64,000 nucleotides of DNA from Symbiodinium natans (GCA_905221605.1 CAJNDS010001191.1:767407-831406), one strand, 5' to 3'. Shown: positions 28,537 to 39,374, numbered from the stretch's first letter. Notes: generated by a model not told the origin, from the sequence alone. Translations and numbers: made by a program.

Positions 28537-28592
28537 GCGGCCTGGATGCCGAGTGTGGCGTGCGCAACTTGGCAGGCGCAGTGGTCAAGCCA
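28537..28592 (+). CDS. Candidate exon, Cu/Zn-SOD-like domain (C-x-V-x-N-L-A-G)
   Basis: After an AG|G acceptor-like site (28535-28536), the peptide GLDAECGVRNLAGAVVKP resembles the C-E-V-G-D-L-S-G region of protist Cu/Zn superoxide-dismutase-like domains. Tentative; it depends on its neighbours at 30461 and 32093. A GAGAGA microsatellite follows at 28603-28700. Confidence 0.35.
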
Positions 28593-28602
28593 GCAGTTGG
28601 AG

Positions 28603-28607
28603 AGAGC

Positions 28608-28639
<32 letters not shown>

Positions 28640-28705
28640 GCGAGAGAGAGCGAAAGAGAGGGAAGAACCTGAGCGAGAGCAGAAGAAGGAAGGAAGCGAG
28701 AGAGA
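28603..28705. repeat. GA microsatellite
   Basis: GAGAGA tracts with CGAGAG interruptions. Confidence 0.9.
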
Positions 28706-29104
28706 ACGAGAAGGCTGTTTTTTTTTCAGAGTGAGATTGTCTTGACTTTCACAGTGGCTCTACGTCCAGCTTGCTTAAGCAAGATTCGGCAATGCCATGG
28801 AAGATTGCGCGCCAACCTTCTCTGCTTGTGCATGAAGTGACCATACATAGCAGATTTAAGCGCAGTGTGGACACCACATCCTGCGTTCTCTCTACCAAGG
28901 CAACATCTCTCAGGTCCCAAATGCCTGTGGACTGCATGCAACTTGGCGGCAAACAGCGCACGTGCTGTTTGTGTGTGTGTGTGTGTTTTTGTTTTCAGCC
29001 TTTTCGAGCTTTGCCATTCCCAGTTCCTTCTGCTGCAGGAACGCTGCAGTCACATGATGCCTGAAGGTTTCTTGAGCATGCCTGCGTCACGGGATCAGAG
29101 ACCC

Positions 29105-29258
29105 CGACGCCCCAAACCCCAAACCCCAAACCCTAAACCCTAAAACCTAAACCCTAAACCCTAAACCCTATAAACCCTATCAACCCTATAAACCCTATAA
29201 ACCCTATAAACCCTATAAACCCCAAACCCTAAACCCTAAGCCCTAAACCCTAAACCAA
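29105..29258 (-). repeat. Telomere-like array with CCCTATAAA block
   Basis: CCCCAAA and CCCTAAA units, then six CCCTATAAA 9-mers, then CCCTAAA again. A smaller array follows at 29410-29452, and a family A-like hairpin (GGAATGTTCTCCC..GAACATCCCC) at 29306-29372. Confidence 0.9.
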
Positions 29259-29532
29259 ACATGGCAGGGTCGTTTAGGCTGGCGGCCTCAACCCCTCTAC
29301 AACTTGGAATGTTCTCCCTTATAGTACCCCCTATGATATTCCCTATGAAGGGGCTGTTAGTACAATGAACATCCCCCTCCACAACTCTTATTACTCACTC
29401 TTCGAACCCTCTTAAAACCTAAACCCTAAACCCTAAACCCTAAACCCTAAGCCCCTAGGTGCATGAAGGCACCTCTTGCTCCAGTGCCGGAGGCCTGGGG
29501 AGTAGGTGCTTGGGTAGAAGTAGGAGCGGATG

Positions 29533-29806
29533 GAGTTTAGGGTTTGGGGTTTTAGGGTTTAGGGTTTTAGGGTTTAGGGTTTTAGGTTTTTAGGGTTTAG
29601 GGTCTGGGGTTTTAGGGTTTAGGGTTTTGGGGTTTAGGGTTTTAGGGTTTAGGGTCTGGGTTTAGGGTTTTGAGGTTTTTTTTCGGGTTTTGAGGGCTTG
29701 TCGGGTTTTTGGGGTTTCTGGTTTAAGGAGGCGAAACGTGGGTAGGGTTTGGGGTGTAGGGTTTTAGGGTTTGGGGTTTGGGGTTTGGGGTTTAGGGTTT
29801 AGGAGT
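29533..29806 (+). repeat. Degenerate G-strand telomere-like arrays
   Basis: TTTAGGG and TTTTAGGG units with TTTGGGG variants, interrupted near 29690-29740. Confidence 0.9.
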
Positions 29807-30331
29807 GCTTGTGCCCCTCAGGGCTTCCCTTAATAATACTCCGAATATGGCCCTGACATGTATTTCGGGATCTTAAAGAAGGGGGTCCCCAAACCCAAGG
29901 GTATCACCTTAGGGGTCCGAGGTAGAGTCCCTTGAGTTTAGAAGTCTAGGGCTTAGCTCCCATATTTAGAGGGCTGATCATGTAAGGAACAGAACCAGCT
30001 TGCCCAGAAGCATGCTTCGGACCTCATGTCACCCTAGGCCCTAAGCCCTGGACATGCCAGGTTTTGGGGGCGGCTTTTTGGGGTAAACCCTAAACCCTAA
30101 ACCCTAAACCCTAAACCCTAAACCCTAAACGGCTCCGATCGGAATCATTTTGTTTTGGCTCTCTCCCCACCTATGCTTGAAGCGTTGATGGCTTCGGGTT
30201 CGACATCCGGGTAGCTCCGTCAAGTCGGCGCATCCTTTTGCCCCGAGTGCCCTGTTCTACACTCGAGTCTCTTAGAGGGCACCGTTTACAGTCGAAGCCG
30301 CTGGCGAATCGGAGGCTTGCGACTTTTGGGA

Positions 30332-30420
30332 CCCTAAACCCTAAACCCTAAACCCTAAACCCTAAACCCTAAACCCTTAACCCTAAACCCTAAACCCTAA
30401 ACCCTAAACCCTAAACCCTC
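30332..30420 (-). repeat. Telomere-like array (CCCTAAA)
   Basis: Twelve to thirteen units directly upstream of the exon candidate at 30461. A smaller array lies at 30084-30130. Confidence 0.95.
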
Positions 30421-30460
30421 CCGATGATCTCTTGGAGGACACTTCTGGAATTCGTCCCTG

Positions 30461-30545
30461 CTGGCTGATGATCCCTGGGCCCATGATGTGATCTACAATG
30501 CCTCCTTGGATGGCTCAGCAACTGGCCAAGGGACACTCGGCAACA
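30461..30545 (+). CDS. Candidate exon, Cu/Zn-SOD-like domain (middle part)
   Basis: Reads LADDPWAHDVIYNASLDGSA then TGQGTLGN. The D-D-P-W..V-x-Y-x-A..G-S-A-x-G pattern fits the middle of SOD-like domains between the C-x-V-x-(D/N)-L and V-V-H-D blocks. The order along the strand is also right. Borders are uncertain. Confidence 0.35.
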
Positions 30546-31134
30546 CTCTCTCTCCCACAAGAGAAGACGCCCGAGAATGTAGGGCTCGGAATAGTTGCGA
30601 AAAGTTATGGTCTCTATATAAATGTACGATAATACCCCCCCCCCCCCAGAACCCTTCTCTAACTATTGAGGCCCCTATGTTACACAGCTTTTTTTTCTGG
30701 CTGTTTCCGGCACGCTGGCCTTCATGCCAGGTGAGTTGCAGGGAGTTGAGGCAGTTTCGGGTTTAGGGTTAAACGCTTCTGCAAGGCAAGTTGCCACGGG
30801 CCTCTCCTTGGCCAGCATGCGTGACAAGGCAACATGGCCAGCAGCATGGTCTTGAGTGGTCCAGGGCCCGTTCAGTAAGACTCGCCGGGCAGACCTCTTC
30901 CTGTTTCGCACGAACGTCGCTCAGGTCTTTCCTTTCCCCTGAAACTTCAAAGCGTTTCTTCAATACTGATCATGGATTGCTAAGTTTCCACTGCACACTC
31001 GGATCTCAGCCGGACACAACAGTGCTACCTCGGCCTTAGTGTTAACGTCGTTCCGGAACTTTGAGGGTGGAAAATAGAGGGGGTGAAATTAAGATCTTCC
31101 TGGGGCTTCTGGGGGTCTGGGGGTTTGAGGAAGC

Positions 31135-31461
31135 CTACCTGAAGGCCGGAATTTTCTCTTGGGCCTTAAGAGAGATGGCTTCTTCAGCTTGAGGCTTCCC
31201 GCGCGGCCCCCGGGCTCCGGGAATATATACTTGCCACCCCTGTAGTATTGTCACTGCGGAGGCCTGTAAGGGGTACCCTTTCCGGATTTGTTTTCGAGCC
31301 CTGACGGATAAGGATTTAGGTAAGGAAGCCGCTGCTTTGAGATCTCTGGTGACTTCCAGATTCCAAGTTAAGCTCAAGGGAGTCTTATCTGGAGCTGCAG
31401 CAATCTCAAACGAGATCTGCTTCTGTAAAGACTCAAGCTCTGGCTTCTGGAGCTCTTTCAA
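31135..31461 (-). CDS. Orphan minus-strand ORF, unknown product
   Basis: A 108-residue ORF with an ATG, charged and helical at the start (MKELQKPELESLQKQISFEI) and basic in the middle. No recognisable family. Composition is plausible for protein, and it lies in a gap without telomere-like arrays (30,800-31,800). It may be a fragment of an old mobile element. Confidence 0.3.
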   Translation of the reverse strand: MKELQKPELESLQKQISFEIAAAPDKTPLSLTWNLEVTRDLKAAASLPKSLSVRARKQIRKGYPLQASAVTILQGWQVYIPGARGPRGKPQAEEAISLKAQEKIPAFR

Positions 31462-31868
31462 ACCAGTTCAGCTGAAAAGTCTTTTCTGCAATGGAACTCT
31501 TGAGCAATTTGCAGTAACACTTTAGATTCCTGGCCAGCCAAATTTTACAATCGTCGCCCCAGTATTATTTTCATCAGACCCCCCAGAATGGGTTTATTTA
31601 CACATCAGCCCGAAAACCTCCCGTAATGGAAAGTAGTCTTGGGCCGGGGCCCTCTGGCCCGCCGAATGCTACAATTATCACTCCATTTATAAAAAAAGGA
31701 GGTTAACATTACTGCTAGCGAAGGTCCAAGTGCAAAAGCCTCAGCTGAGAAAAGTAAGTCTGCCTCAGCTGGTCATAGACGCAGAAGACTGCATCGCTGC
31801 ATAGGTTTAGGGTTGAGGGTTGAGGGTTTAGGGTTTAGGGTTTAGGGTTTAGGGTTTAGGGTTTAGGG

Positions 31869-31990
31869 CTTCTTTGAAGCATTTCCCGCAACAGCAAGCA
31901 ACCCCGTCGGGATGTGATCGCGCTGGATCATTTGGTTATACACTTCGCGCTCTGAACCCAAAGCTCGCAGAAGCCAAAGAGCCTGAAAGC
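31869..31990 (+). CDS. Exon-like island, unknown product
   Basis: About 40 open codons, including KHFPQQQATPSGCDRAGSF and LRALNPKLAEAKEPESQA, between a G-strand array (to 31868) and a C-strand array (from 31997). It could be an exon of the SOD-like gene. Confidence 0.3.
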
Positions 31991-31996
31991 CAAGCC

Positions 31997-32085
31997 TTAA
32001 ACCCTAAACCCCAAACCCTAAACCCCAAACCCTAAACCCCAAACCCCAAACCCTAAACCCCCAAACCCTAAACCCCAAACCTTAC
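31997..32085 (-). repeat. Alternating CCCCAAA/CCCTAAA array
   Basis: Variant units alternate (CCCTAAACCCCAAA), suggesting expansion as a 14-mer. Confidence 0.9.
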
Positions 32086-32092
32086 AGCCTAG

Positions 32093-32152
32093 GTCTTGGT
32101 GGTTCATGACTCCTCGGGTGGACGCGTGGCCTGCGCAGCCTTCCGAACACAC
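32093..32152 (+). CDS. Candidate exon, Cu/Zn-SOD-like domain (V-V-H-D block)
   Basis: After an AG|G acceptor (32091-32092) the codons read VLVVHDSSGGRVACAAF. This matches the terminal block of SOD-like domains, where R-x-(I/V)-V-(I/V)-H-D-x-x-G-x-R-(I/V)-A-C is typical. With the islands at 28537 and 30461 it suggests a gene spread over at least 3.6 kb with array-filled introns. Confidence 0.45.
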
Positions 32153-32184
32153 CACGGCGGGGGCTGCTATTCGGAGGAGGTGGG

Positions 32185-32384
32185 AAGCCTACTTGGAGGT
32201 TCATGGTACTGAGTTTAGGGTTTAGGGTTTAGGGTTTAGGGTTTAGGGTTTAGGGTTTAGGGTTTAGGGTAACTGTACTTATAACTGTGCTTAAAACCAT
32301 ATTAGGGCACTCAAGGGGCTTAGAAGTGGATGATAAGTACAGTTAGAATTGGTTACTAGGTACCATGAACCTCCAAGCAGGCTT
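32185..32384. mobile_element. Hairpin element, family B, with telomere-like array inside
   Basis: Arms AAGCCTACTTGGAGGTTCAT and ATGAACCTCCAAGCAGGCTT are inverted repeats, with further pairing (CTGTACTTATAACTG against AGTACAGTTAGAA). Directly inside the left arm sits a TTTAGGG array (32213-32270). A second copy without a long array lies at 48768-48917. Confidence 0.7.
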
Positions 32385-32388
32385 GGTA

Positions 32389-32605
32389 GCCCGGTGGTGC
32401 CCTTTTCCCTTTTTTGGGTTCAACTAGGACCCGGACCGGTATTTCCTTTTTTTAGGGTTGGGGTTCCCTTCTAATCCCCTTAAAACCAAAAAGAGCACCC
32501 TTGGCATTCCTGGGTTACTCCTGGATCTAGTCAAGCTTCCCTTATAACGTGAGCGACCGAAAAAAGGGTGCCCTTATTCGAATATGGTTACTGGGCTAAG
32601 TAGGA
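32389..32605. mobile_element. Expanded hairpin-type element, family E
   Basis: Repeats the parts CCCTTTTCCCTTTTTTGGGTT, AAAAGAGCACCC and AAAAAAGGGTGCCCTTATTC with TATGGTTACTGGGCT. It appears to be two nested or tandem copies. Confidence 0.45.
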
Positions 32606-32649
32606 CCTTCTTCCCCTTTTTCAGTTCTAGGTTCCCTTAGAAACCCCTT

Positions 32650-32655
32650 GAAAGC

Positions 32656-32736
<81 letters not shown>

Positions 32737-32882
32737 ACCCTAAACCCTAAACCCTAAACCCTAAACCCTAAACCCTAAACCCTAAACCCTAAACCCTAAA
32801 CCCTAAACCCTAAACCCTAAACCCTAAACCCTAAACCCTAAACCCTAAACCCTAAACCCTAAACCCTAAACCCTAAACCCTA
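32650..32882 (-). repeat. Long array: CCCTCAA block, then CCCTAAA block
   Basis: About twelve CCCTCAA units switch sharply at about 32735 to about 21 perfect CCCTAAA units. It is one of the two longest arrays and a clear example of block-wise variant homogenisation. Confidence 0.97.
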
Positions 32883-32977
32883 GCCAAGACAACACCCCGA
32901 ACCCCAAAACCTTGACATGCTCAGGCCTAAGCCAAAGACCTGTTCTTCGTACTTGCGAGCTGATGTATGCAACGTAG

Positions 32978-33073
32978 GGGTTTAGGGTTAGGATTTAGGG
33001 TTTAGGGTTTAGGGTTTAGGGTTTAGGGTTTAGGGTTTAGGGTTTAGGGTTTAGGGTTTAGGGTTTAGGGTTA
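32978..33073 (+). repeat. Telomere-like array (TTTAGGG)
   Basis: About twelve units, in opposite orientation to the array ending at 32882. Confidence 0.95.
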
Positions 33074-33849
33074 CGAATAGTATTCTCTTATGGTCCCTAT
33101 ATAGATCTGTTTTAAGAACCCAAAGCCGAATTCCTAATTCTGAAGGCCTCTAAAGTAACCTCTTTGAGCTTTGGACAACCACCAGGAGTGGCGCAGGCAG
33201 GCGTGGCTGAACTTCTCGGGGGCCTTCGAGCTTCCTGCCAGAGCACATAGGGTTTAGGGTTTTAGGGTTTAGGGTTTAGAGTTCAGGGTTTAGGGATTAG
33301 GGTTTAGGGATACACTGAGGTTAGGGTTTAGCTGTTTGGGCGCTTGGGATCTACCTGAAACCCACAACCCTGAACCCCTGCAGTAGGTGTTTAACCCAAA
33401 AAGGGCACCCCTGGTGTTATTAGGCTACTCTTGGGTCTAAGGTGTTTATGCATTGGGGCTCATGGGGTCTGTGGGCTTGGGAAATTTCGGACTTGAAAAG
33501 AGCTGATGATCTGTGGTGTAGGGTTTAGGGTCACGTTCCTGCAAAGTGGCGGATGGGAACGCGTGCACCATGCGGCAAGGACGACGCGCCAACTTGTGAA
33601 GGAGGTTCAGGGTTTCGGGCTGTAGTAGCTGCTGCTCCCCTTGCCGCAGAGCCTGCTGGCCCTAAAGCCCAACCCCAAACCCTAAACCCCTAAACCCCCA
33701 AACGCTCCAGGCGTCAAGGATTCTACACCCTTAACTTGCCAGGATCCTCTTTTTTCCCGAGTATCTGGAGAATCACCCCCCCCCCCCCCCCGGGCCGCAA
33801 AAGAAAAGAAAACTCGAAATCCTGGACCCTCGAACTTAGCTGGGCTTAG

Positions 33850-34058
33850 TGCTTAGGGCTTGGGGCTTAGGGCTTAGGGCTTAGGGCTAAGGGTTTAGGG
33901 CTTAGGGTTTAGGGTTTAGGGTTTAGGGTTTAGGGTCCCCCGACCCTGAGAACCCAACAGCCCTCAGCTCACAGTCCGACCCCGCGTCGACTCGCCCAGG
34001 CGCTAAACCCTAAACCCTAAAGCCTAAACCCTAAACCCTAAACCCTAAACCCTGAACC
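33850..34058. repeat. Opposed telomere-like arrays
   Basis: A G-strand array with CTTAGGG variants (33850-33935) and a C-strand array (34004-34058) flank about 70 bases. Confidence 0.9.
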
Positions 34059-34130
34059 CAGGCGCTGTGGGCCGAGCTCGGTCTGCATCTCTGGGCACGA
34101 GCGCTGCCAGGACTGGCATCGGATGAAGGG
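34059..34130 (+). CDS. Exon-like island, unknown product
   Basis: Reads ALWAELGLHLWARALPGLAS after a C-strand array that ends in AG. Helical and hydrophobic; family unknown. Confidence 0.25.
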
Positions 34131-34570
34131 TTTACTACATGTCTGCTTGCAAACCCCCCAAAAATATGAGCACCCCAAAAAAACTCAAAGAGAATAATCC
34201 CTGTAGTCCCCTTATAAGGAAGCATGATTTTTCTTGCGGGGTTCTTAAGCAAATAGTAGGTTAGGGTTTCTCGCTGATAGGGTTATGGGGCTTACGGTTT
34301 TTTTTTTTGGGGGGGGGGGTCATGGGATTCACTTGGCTCATGGGGCCTTGTCGGGCTGTAGTTTGTAGATGGATTTAGGCCACATCTCAATCCTGAACCC
34401 TGAGCCCTGAGCCGGGTTTAGGGCGTAGGGGTGGGGTTTGGGACCCTACACCTGTGAGCTCTACCGGGCTTCGGGCTGCGTGCAATCGCGTCCAAGGGTT
34501 TAGGGGTAGTGAGTGCAAATGATGGCTGTTGGTCAACATTCCTTCATTCCATTGTTTCAACCTCCGTTTG

Positions 34571-34726
34571 TGTAGAAGCAACCTAGACCCTAAACCCTAA
34601 ACCCTGCAGCTTAAACTCTTTAACCCTATACCCTAAACCCTAAACCCCAACCCTGAACCCTGAACCCTAAGCCCTAAGCCCTAAACCCTAAACCCTAAAC
34701 CCTAAACCCTAAACCCTAAACCCCAG
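34571..34726 (-). repeat. Degenerate telomere-like array
   Basis: CCCTAAA with CCCTGAA and CCCTAAG variants. Confidence 0.9.
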
Positions 34727-34853
34727 CCCTCTTACAATTTCTTACGCCCTGCTCCCCTTGAACCCCAAACCCAGAACGCGTGAGAGCGAGACCCCTGGAT
34801 GCCTTCGTGTTCGACCTGGATTTTACTAGGAGAATTGGGTTTAGGGGTTAGGG

Positions 34854-34955
34854 TTGGGATGTTTTTAGTTGCACAAACAGTCCTTATAATTGGGATTCTA
34901 ATACCCCATTAAAAATCCCTACTAAGGACTGTTAGTACAAGGGGGAATATCCCAA
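34854..34955. mobile_element. Hairpin element, family A
   Basis: Ends TTGGGATG and ATATCCCAA, with inner CAGTCCTTATAA and ACTAAGGACTGTTAGTA. Immediately preceded by a short TTTAGGG-like stretch. Confidence 0.6.
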
Positions 34956-35789
34956 GGTTCGGGTTAAGAATATGGGGTTTAGAGTTCAGCGTTTAGCATT
35001 TGGTTTTGGGGATCCGTTGCAGGGTCATGGAGTGGTGTCTATGGTACCCTAAACCCAAAACCCCACAACCGAACGCCCCTACTCAGAACCACTATGTACC
35101 AGGACGCCTGCTCTGCCGACGCACAATGCGAGCAGTTCCCACTGAGACTATGCAAACCGCCCTCCACGCAGTCAGAGTACGGCCTATAGGTTGAGCATTT
35201 AGTTCTTCTGGGTCTAGAGCTTTGGGAGGCTGTGGTTCTTATGCCCAGCAACTCAGCATAATTCGAAATACTGCGATATCGGTTTAGGGTTTAGGGTTTA
35301 GGGTTTAGGGTTTAGGGTTTAGGGTTTAGGGTTTAGGGTGGGATGAAGTGAACTAGTAACTGCAAGATTGACGATGGCGGGCTTCAGATAAGTTCTTGAT
35401 CACAGATGCCACCGTATTTACGCCTGCGCAGCTCTATTCCAAAGCCTGCTTGAGGCTTGTAGCAGAGCGCAGCGCTTGCTGGGTCCTGAATCCCTAGAAG
35501 TCCCGAACTAAACTCCTGAAGCATTCTCCAATTCAAAGTCTTCCAGTTCCACTGGGGGTTGAGGGCTTTGCCCAATCCCCCAAACCCAAACCCTAAACCC
35601 TAAGCTTTGGGACTTCCGGGGATTTTAAGGGCAGTTTCATGGTCCCTGAATATGGTCCCTGAAATACCTTCTTTAATGGGCTATGAAGTATGGGCCCTTG
35701 GGTTAGATAGCTTCCATAATCTATAAGGGGTCCCCATTTAAGGGCCCATACTTGCCCATGCGAAGGAAACCATGCAACTACCCTAAGCT

Positions 35790-35955
35790 ACACCCTAAAC
35801 CCTAAACCCGAAACCCCAAACCCTACCTAAACCCTAAACCCCTAAACCCCTAAACCCCTAAACCCCTAAACCCCTAAACCCTAAACCCTCAACCCTCAAC
35901 CCTAAGCCCTAAGCCCTAAGCCCTAAACCCCAAACCCTAAACCCTAAACCCTAGA
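35790..35955 (-). repeat. Telomere-like array with CCCCTAAA and CCCTCAA blocks
   Basis: 8-mer CCCCTAAA units, then CCCTCAA and CCCTAAG, then CCCTAAA. Confidence 0.9.
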
Positions 35956-36179
35956 GGGATGCTTGGAAGGTTCATGTCCCCAGTTAGGCAGCCCGGAGAC
36001 CTCGCAGTGCGTCCACAAGCCCCTCTTCGGCTCCTTGGGCTTTTTTGTAGGGTTTAGGGTTTAGGGTTTAGGGTTTAGGGTTTAGGGTTTGTGGAGATAA
36101 GTTGGCGTCAGCGTTTTGAGATTTTAGGGCTTTAAGGGTTTACGGTGTTGTGTAATTTGGGATTTGAAATGCTGCTCTA

Positions 36180-36540
36180 AGTTTAGGGTTAGGGTGTAGG
36201 GTTTAGGGTTCAGGGTTTTGGGCTTTAGGGTTTAGGGTTTTAGGGTTTGGGGTTTAGGGTTTCAGGGTTCAGGGTTCAGGGCACATAGAAACTTTGCCTC
36301 GTAGCCCTAAGGTCATCCCGTGGGAGCCGATTTCGGCGCAGCCTTCCTCTTCTTCCTCATCAGCGGCCTTTCGGACCTGAAAATTTCTTGAGGGTTTAGA
36401 GGGTTTAGAGGGTTTAGAGGGTTTATAGGGTTTGTGGGGTTTATGGAGTTTATAGGGTTTATAGGGTTTATAGTGTTTTAGGGGTTTATAGTTCATAGGG
36501 TTGAGGGTTTAGGGTGCAGGGTTTAGGGGGGTTGAGGGCT
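36180..36540 (+). repeat. Degenerate G-strand arrays including GGGTTTATA 9-mers
   Basis: TTTAGGG/TTCAGGG units (36180-36280), then GGGTTTAGA and GGGTTTATA 9-mers (36390-36500). The minus-strand Lys/Pro-rich ORF here is a repeat artefact. Confidence 0.85.
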
Positions 36541-36813
36541 TAGGGCTTCGCCTCATTATTTGGAGCTCTTTCTGTCAAACAACGGAACCGTATATAGTGA
36601 GCCCAGGGAAGACTCGGCGGTTAGGTATACAGTGGGCGTGTAGGCTTCTGTTTAAGTTTTCAGGCTTCTCGGTTTTGGTTTCGCAGGACTCTGAGGACTT
36701 CCGCACTTTTCACCCAGCCGGCTCTCAGACTCAACTCCAAATCATGGGAACCCGACTCCCTAGACCCTAAGCACAAGACCCTAAACCCTAAACCCTTAAC
36801 CCTAGAACTGGCA

Positions 36814-37660
36814 TTGTTGGCTTCCATTCAGATTGGGCTGGTGTGCTCTCCATTGTTCAGAGTAGCAAGATTGAAGCAGTCGTGGATACCTGGGACAGCG
36901 GCTACTTCACCAGCAAAAGCCATTCTCCTGTATTCTACACAGGCATGGTTCCAGTCAACGCGGTGCCATGAGAGAAATGGTCTCTGCCGGGCTCGAGCCA
37001 GTCATAAGCCTTCCAGCTATGGAATTTGAGTCACAAACGGTGACCAAGCACAAAGCGGCTTTGAAAAAGACTGACTGGCGGAACGACATTTTGTCTGCTT
37101 TCACAGAGAGTGTCGAGCCTCCAGAAGCAAATGCCGTTCAGACAAATTGGCTGACGACTCGATTCCACAGCATGTTCAAAAACGAGTTCACAGGCTCTCG
37201 GCTGGATGGAACTGCTCCGCTGGCAATTTCGGCCTTTCACCTGTGCACACTGAAGGATGTGAGGGCCTTTGGCGAACAGTTTGGACAACCTGACATCAGA
37301 GTGCTTTTCTGCCGAAAAAGCATCTTACGCAGGGATGGGGCCAGACTGGCTGTGAACAATGCAGCTTGGCGCTCAATCTGGAGGCATCCAATATCCTGCT
37401 AGAAGTGGATGGGCTAGATGAGTTAATTTCACTGGCAACTTTCTTGGCCGCTTGCACAATGGGAGAGGAGGCCTGTGTTCGTGTCCCCTGCCCAACCAAC
37501 CCAAATCTGCCTGCTGCGCTTCAAAGAGCTGGGCATGTTTGCCACATGTTTCATGTGGCCATGGATGTGGTGATGCGAAGTGCATTCGATCTGCCAACAT
37601 CGTCTTGAAGAGTGGCGTCCAGAACACTGCGATGGACATCCCAGCGGATCTTAAATGAGT
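36814..37660 (+). pseudogene. Decayed protein-coding gene, family unknown
   Basis: Coding-like sequence passes through three frames. First, an open frame before 36968 includes GFHSDWAGVLSIVQSSKIEA. Then 36968-37340 includes WRNDILSAFTESVEPPEANA and LAISAFHLCTLKDVRAFGEQ. Then 37366-37608 includes LEVDGLDELISLATFLAACT. At least two frame changes (about 36970 and 37345-37370) break the ORF. There are no telomere-like arrays across 36.81-38.89 kb, so it resembles an inserted or retroposed gene copy. I do not recognise the family. Confidence 0.45.
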
Positions 37661-38230
37661 TCGCTAACAATCTGCTTCGAAGTGTGCTAAGGCATATGTC
37701 CATGGGTGCGTGAGGGCAGCATGCAGTTGGTTTGGCTTGAGAGTGTGCGTGGATGGTGCGGAACGTCGTGCCTAGTATTGGAGAGCGCGGTTGTTGACCT
37801 GTGGCATGCGCTAGATGTCATGCTTAGTTATTTTCACGGTGCAAGTTAGGGTTTTTGTTTTGGGTGGAAGAAACATGAATTGTCTGGCTCTGCCAGAATG
37901 CAACATCCACAAGCATAAGTCGAAGAGTTTGAAGGGCACGGTGGTGCTGGGCCCTCTAGTGCTTGCAGATCCAGACATGAGAAACAGCGCGTTACAACGG
38001 GGGCTTTCTCGCAGGTCCGATGAGGATCCTAAACCCGAAACTCTAAACCGCCGCTACTTGGCCAAATTTCTGTATTTTTTGCGCAATCTCTCGAAGACAA
38101 ACGCTAAATCCTCAAAACGCAGTTTTTTTCCGATTTTCACGAAAATCTCTTGAGAGTCAATTTTTTGCGAAATTTGCAAAAATCCGATTTCCGGGACCCC
38201 CGCGATTCCCCTCGATTCTCCGCGATTCTC

Positions 38231-38338
38231 CGCGAAATGCCCTGCGAACGCTTCTGAGTGGTTCTTGATCTACGCAGACAGGCCCGCGAAATGCCCGCGA
38301 ACACTTTTGAGTGGTTTTTCATCTTCGCAGACCCGCCC
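38231..38338 (+). repeat. 54-bp tandem repeat, two copies
   Basis: Units start at 38231 and 38285 with CGCGAAATGCCC, contain GAGTGGTT and end CGCAGAC. They are flanked by CCGCGATTCTCCGCGATT direct repeats on both sides. A perfect small hairpin, AACCTGGAC-GTT-GTCCAGGTT, lies at 38529-38549. Confidence 0.75.
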
Positions 38339-38623
38339 GCGGTTCCCCGCGATTCTCCGCGATTTTCCTGGGTTTCTTGTTTTTTTTGGGCTTTGTGGGA
38401 ATTGACTGGGTCCCCAAAGTTTCCGAAAAAATGGCGTATTTCGGGCTGTTTTGGTGTTTTAGGCGCATTTCAGGATTTTTCCTGAAAATCGGAAATTTTG
38501 GTGTTTCTGAGGCTGTTTTTGGCTGAATAACCTGGACGTTGTCCAGGTTGTTCGTCAGTGACCTTACGAGCATTGCTGGGTTCTCGCAAAATTCATTGGG
38601 CCCCACCGCGAAATTGACAAGTC

Positions 38624-38812
38624 ATGCTGTTGCGTGTGCCTGGTGACTGGCTACATGCTCGAGTGGTGTGGCAGGGCCGGGAAGAGTTCCTGGCGAATGC
38701 CCTTCGACGTTTGCCAAACTTGTGGAAGCAGAAAACGATCATTGAAATCTCAACCTTTCCTTTGGATGTCCTGTCGGATCGGCTGGTGAACTGGGATGCC
38801 GCCCTGTAGTTC
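38624..38812 (+). CDS. Short ORF, unknown; perhaps an end of the decayed gene
   Basis: Sixty-one residues from an ATG, including WQGREEFLANALRRLPNLW and IIEISTFPLDVLSDRL. Composition is plausible and it lies in the same array-free segment as the pseudogene upstream. Confidence 0.3.
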
Positions 38813-39374
38813 CAATACTGCTGGGGGATGGTCCCGATGATGTGCTGGTTCACAGTGACGTCGTGCTCAGTTGCTCAGACTCAGAGATAGCGCCGAGTAA
38901 ACCCTAAACCCTAAGCCCCCCTCAACGCCAGAGCTCTTCTTGGGATGTTTCCAAGTTCTCTAGGCAAAAGCCCGGCCCGTGCCCCCAGTCCCTGTTCCCT
39001 GGATTTCTGCTTATGACATTTTCCATTTTCCCTTATTGGGTTTAAAAGGGTCATATTCAGGAATGCTTTTCAGAGGGTTTTAAGGGTAGTCCTAGTTATA
39101 AGGTGTTTCCGGCCCATGGGGCCTAAATCGCTCAACGCCAACCTCCTGCCAAAAGCTTCCAACCCCAATGCCAAAACCCTAGATCGCTCAACTACATAGC
39201 TGCTTTTCCCGCAGTAGGGGACCCACTCGTAGACCGCTATTGAGGGGGATGGTACTTCAGGGAGGGAGAGGAGTACCGTATTACATTATTCTCGCACTTT
39301 TTTTGTCTTTTCGTATCCTATTTTATTCGAGTCTTATAGTCCTATTGTACTATGTTACCAAACTATACCATTAT

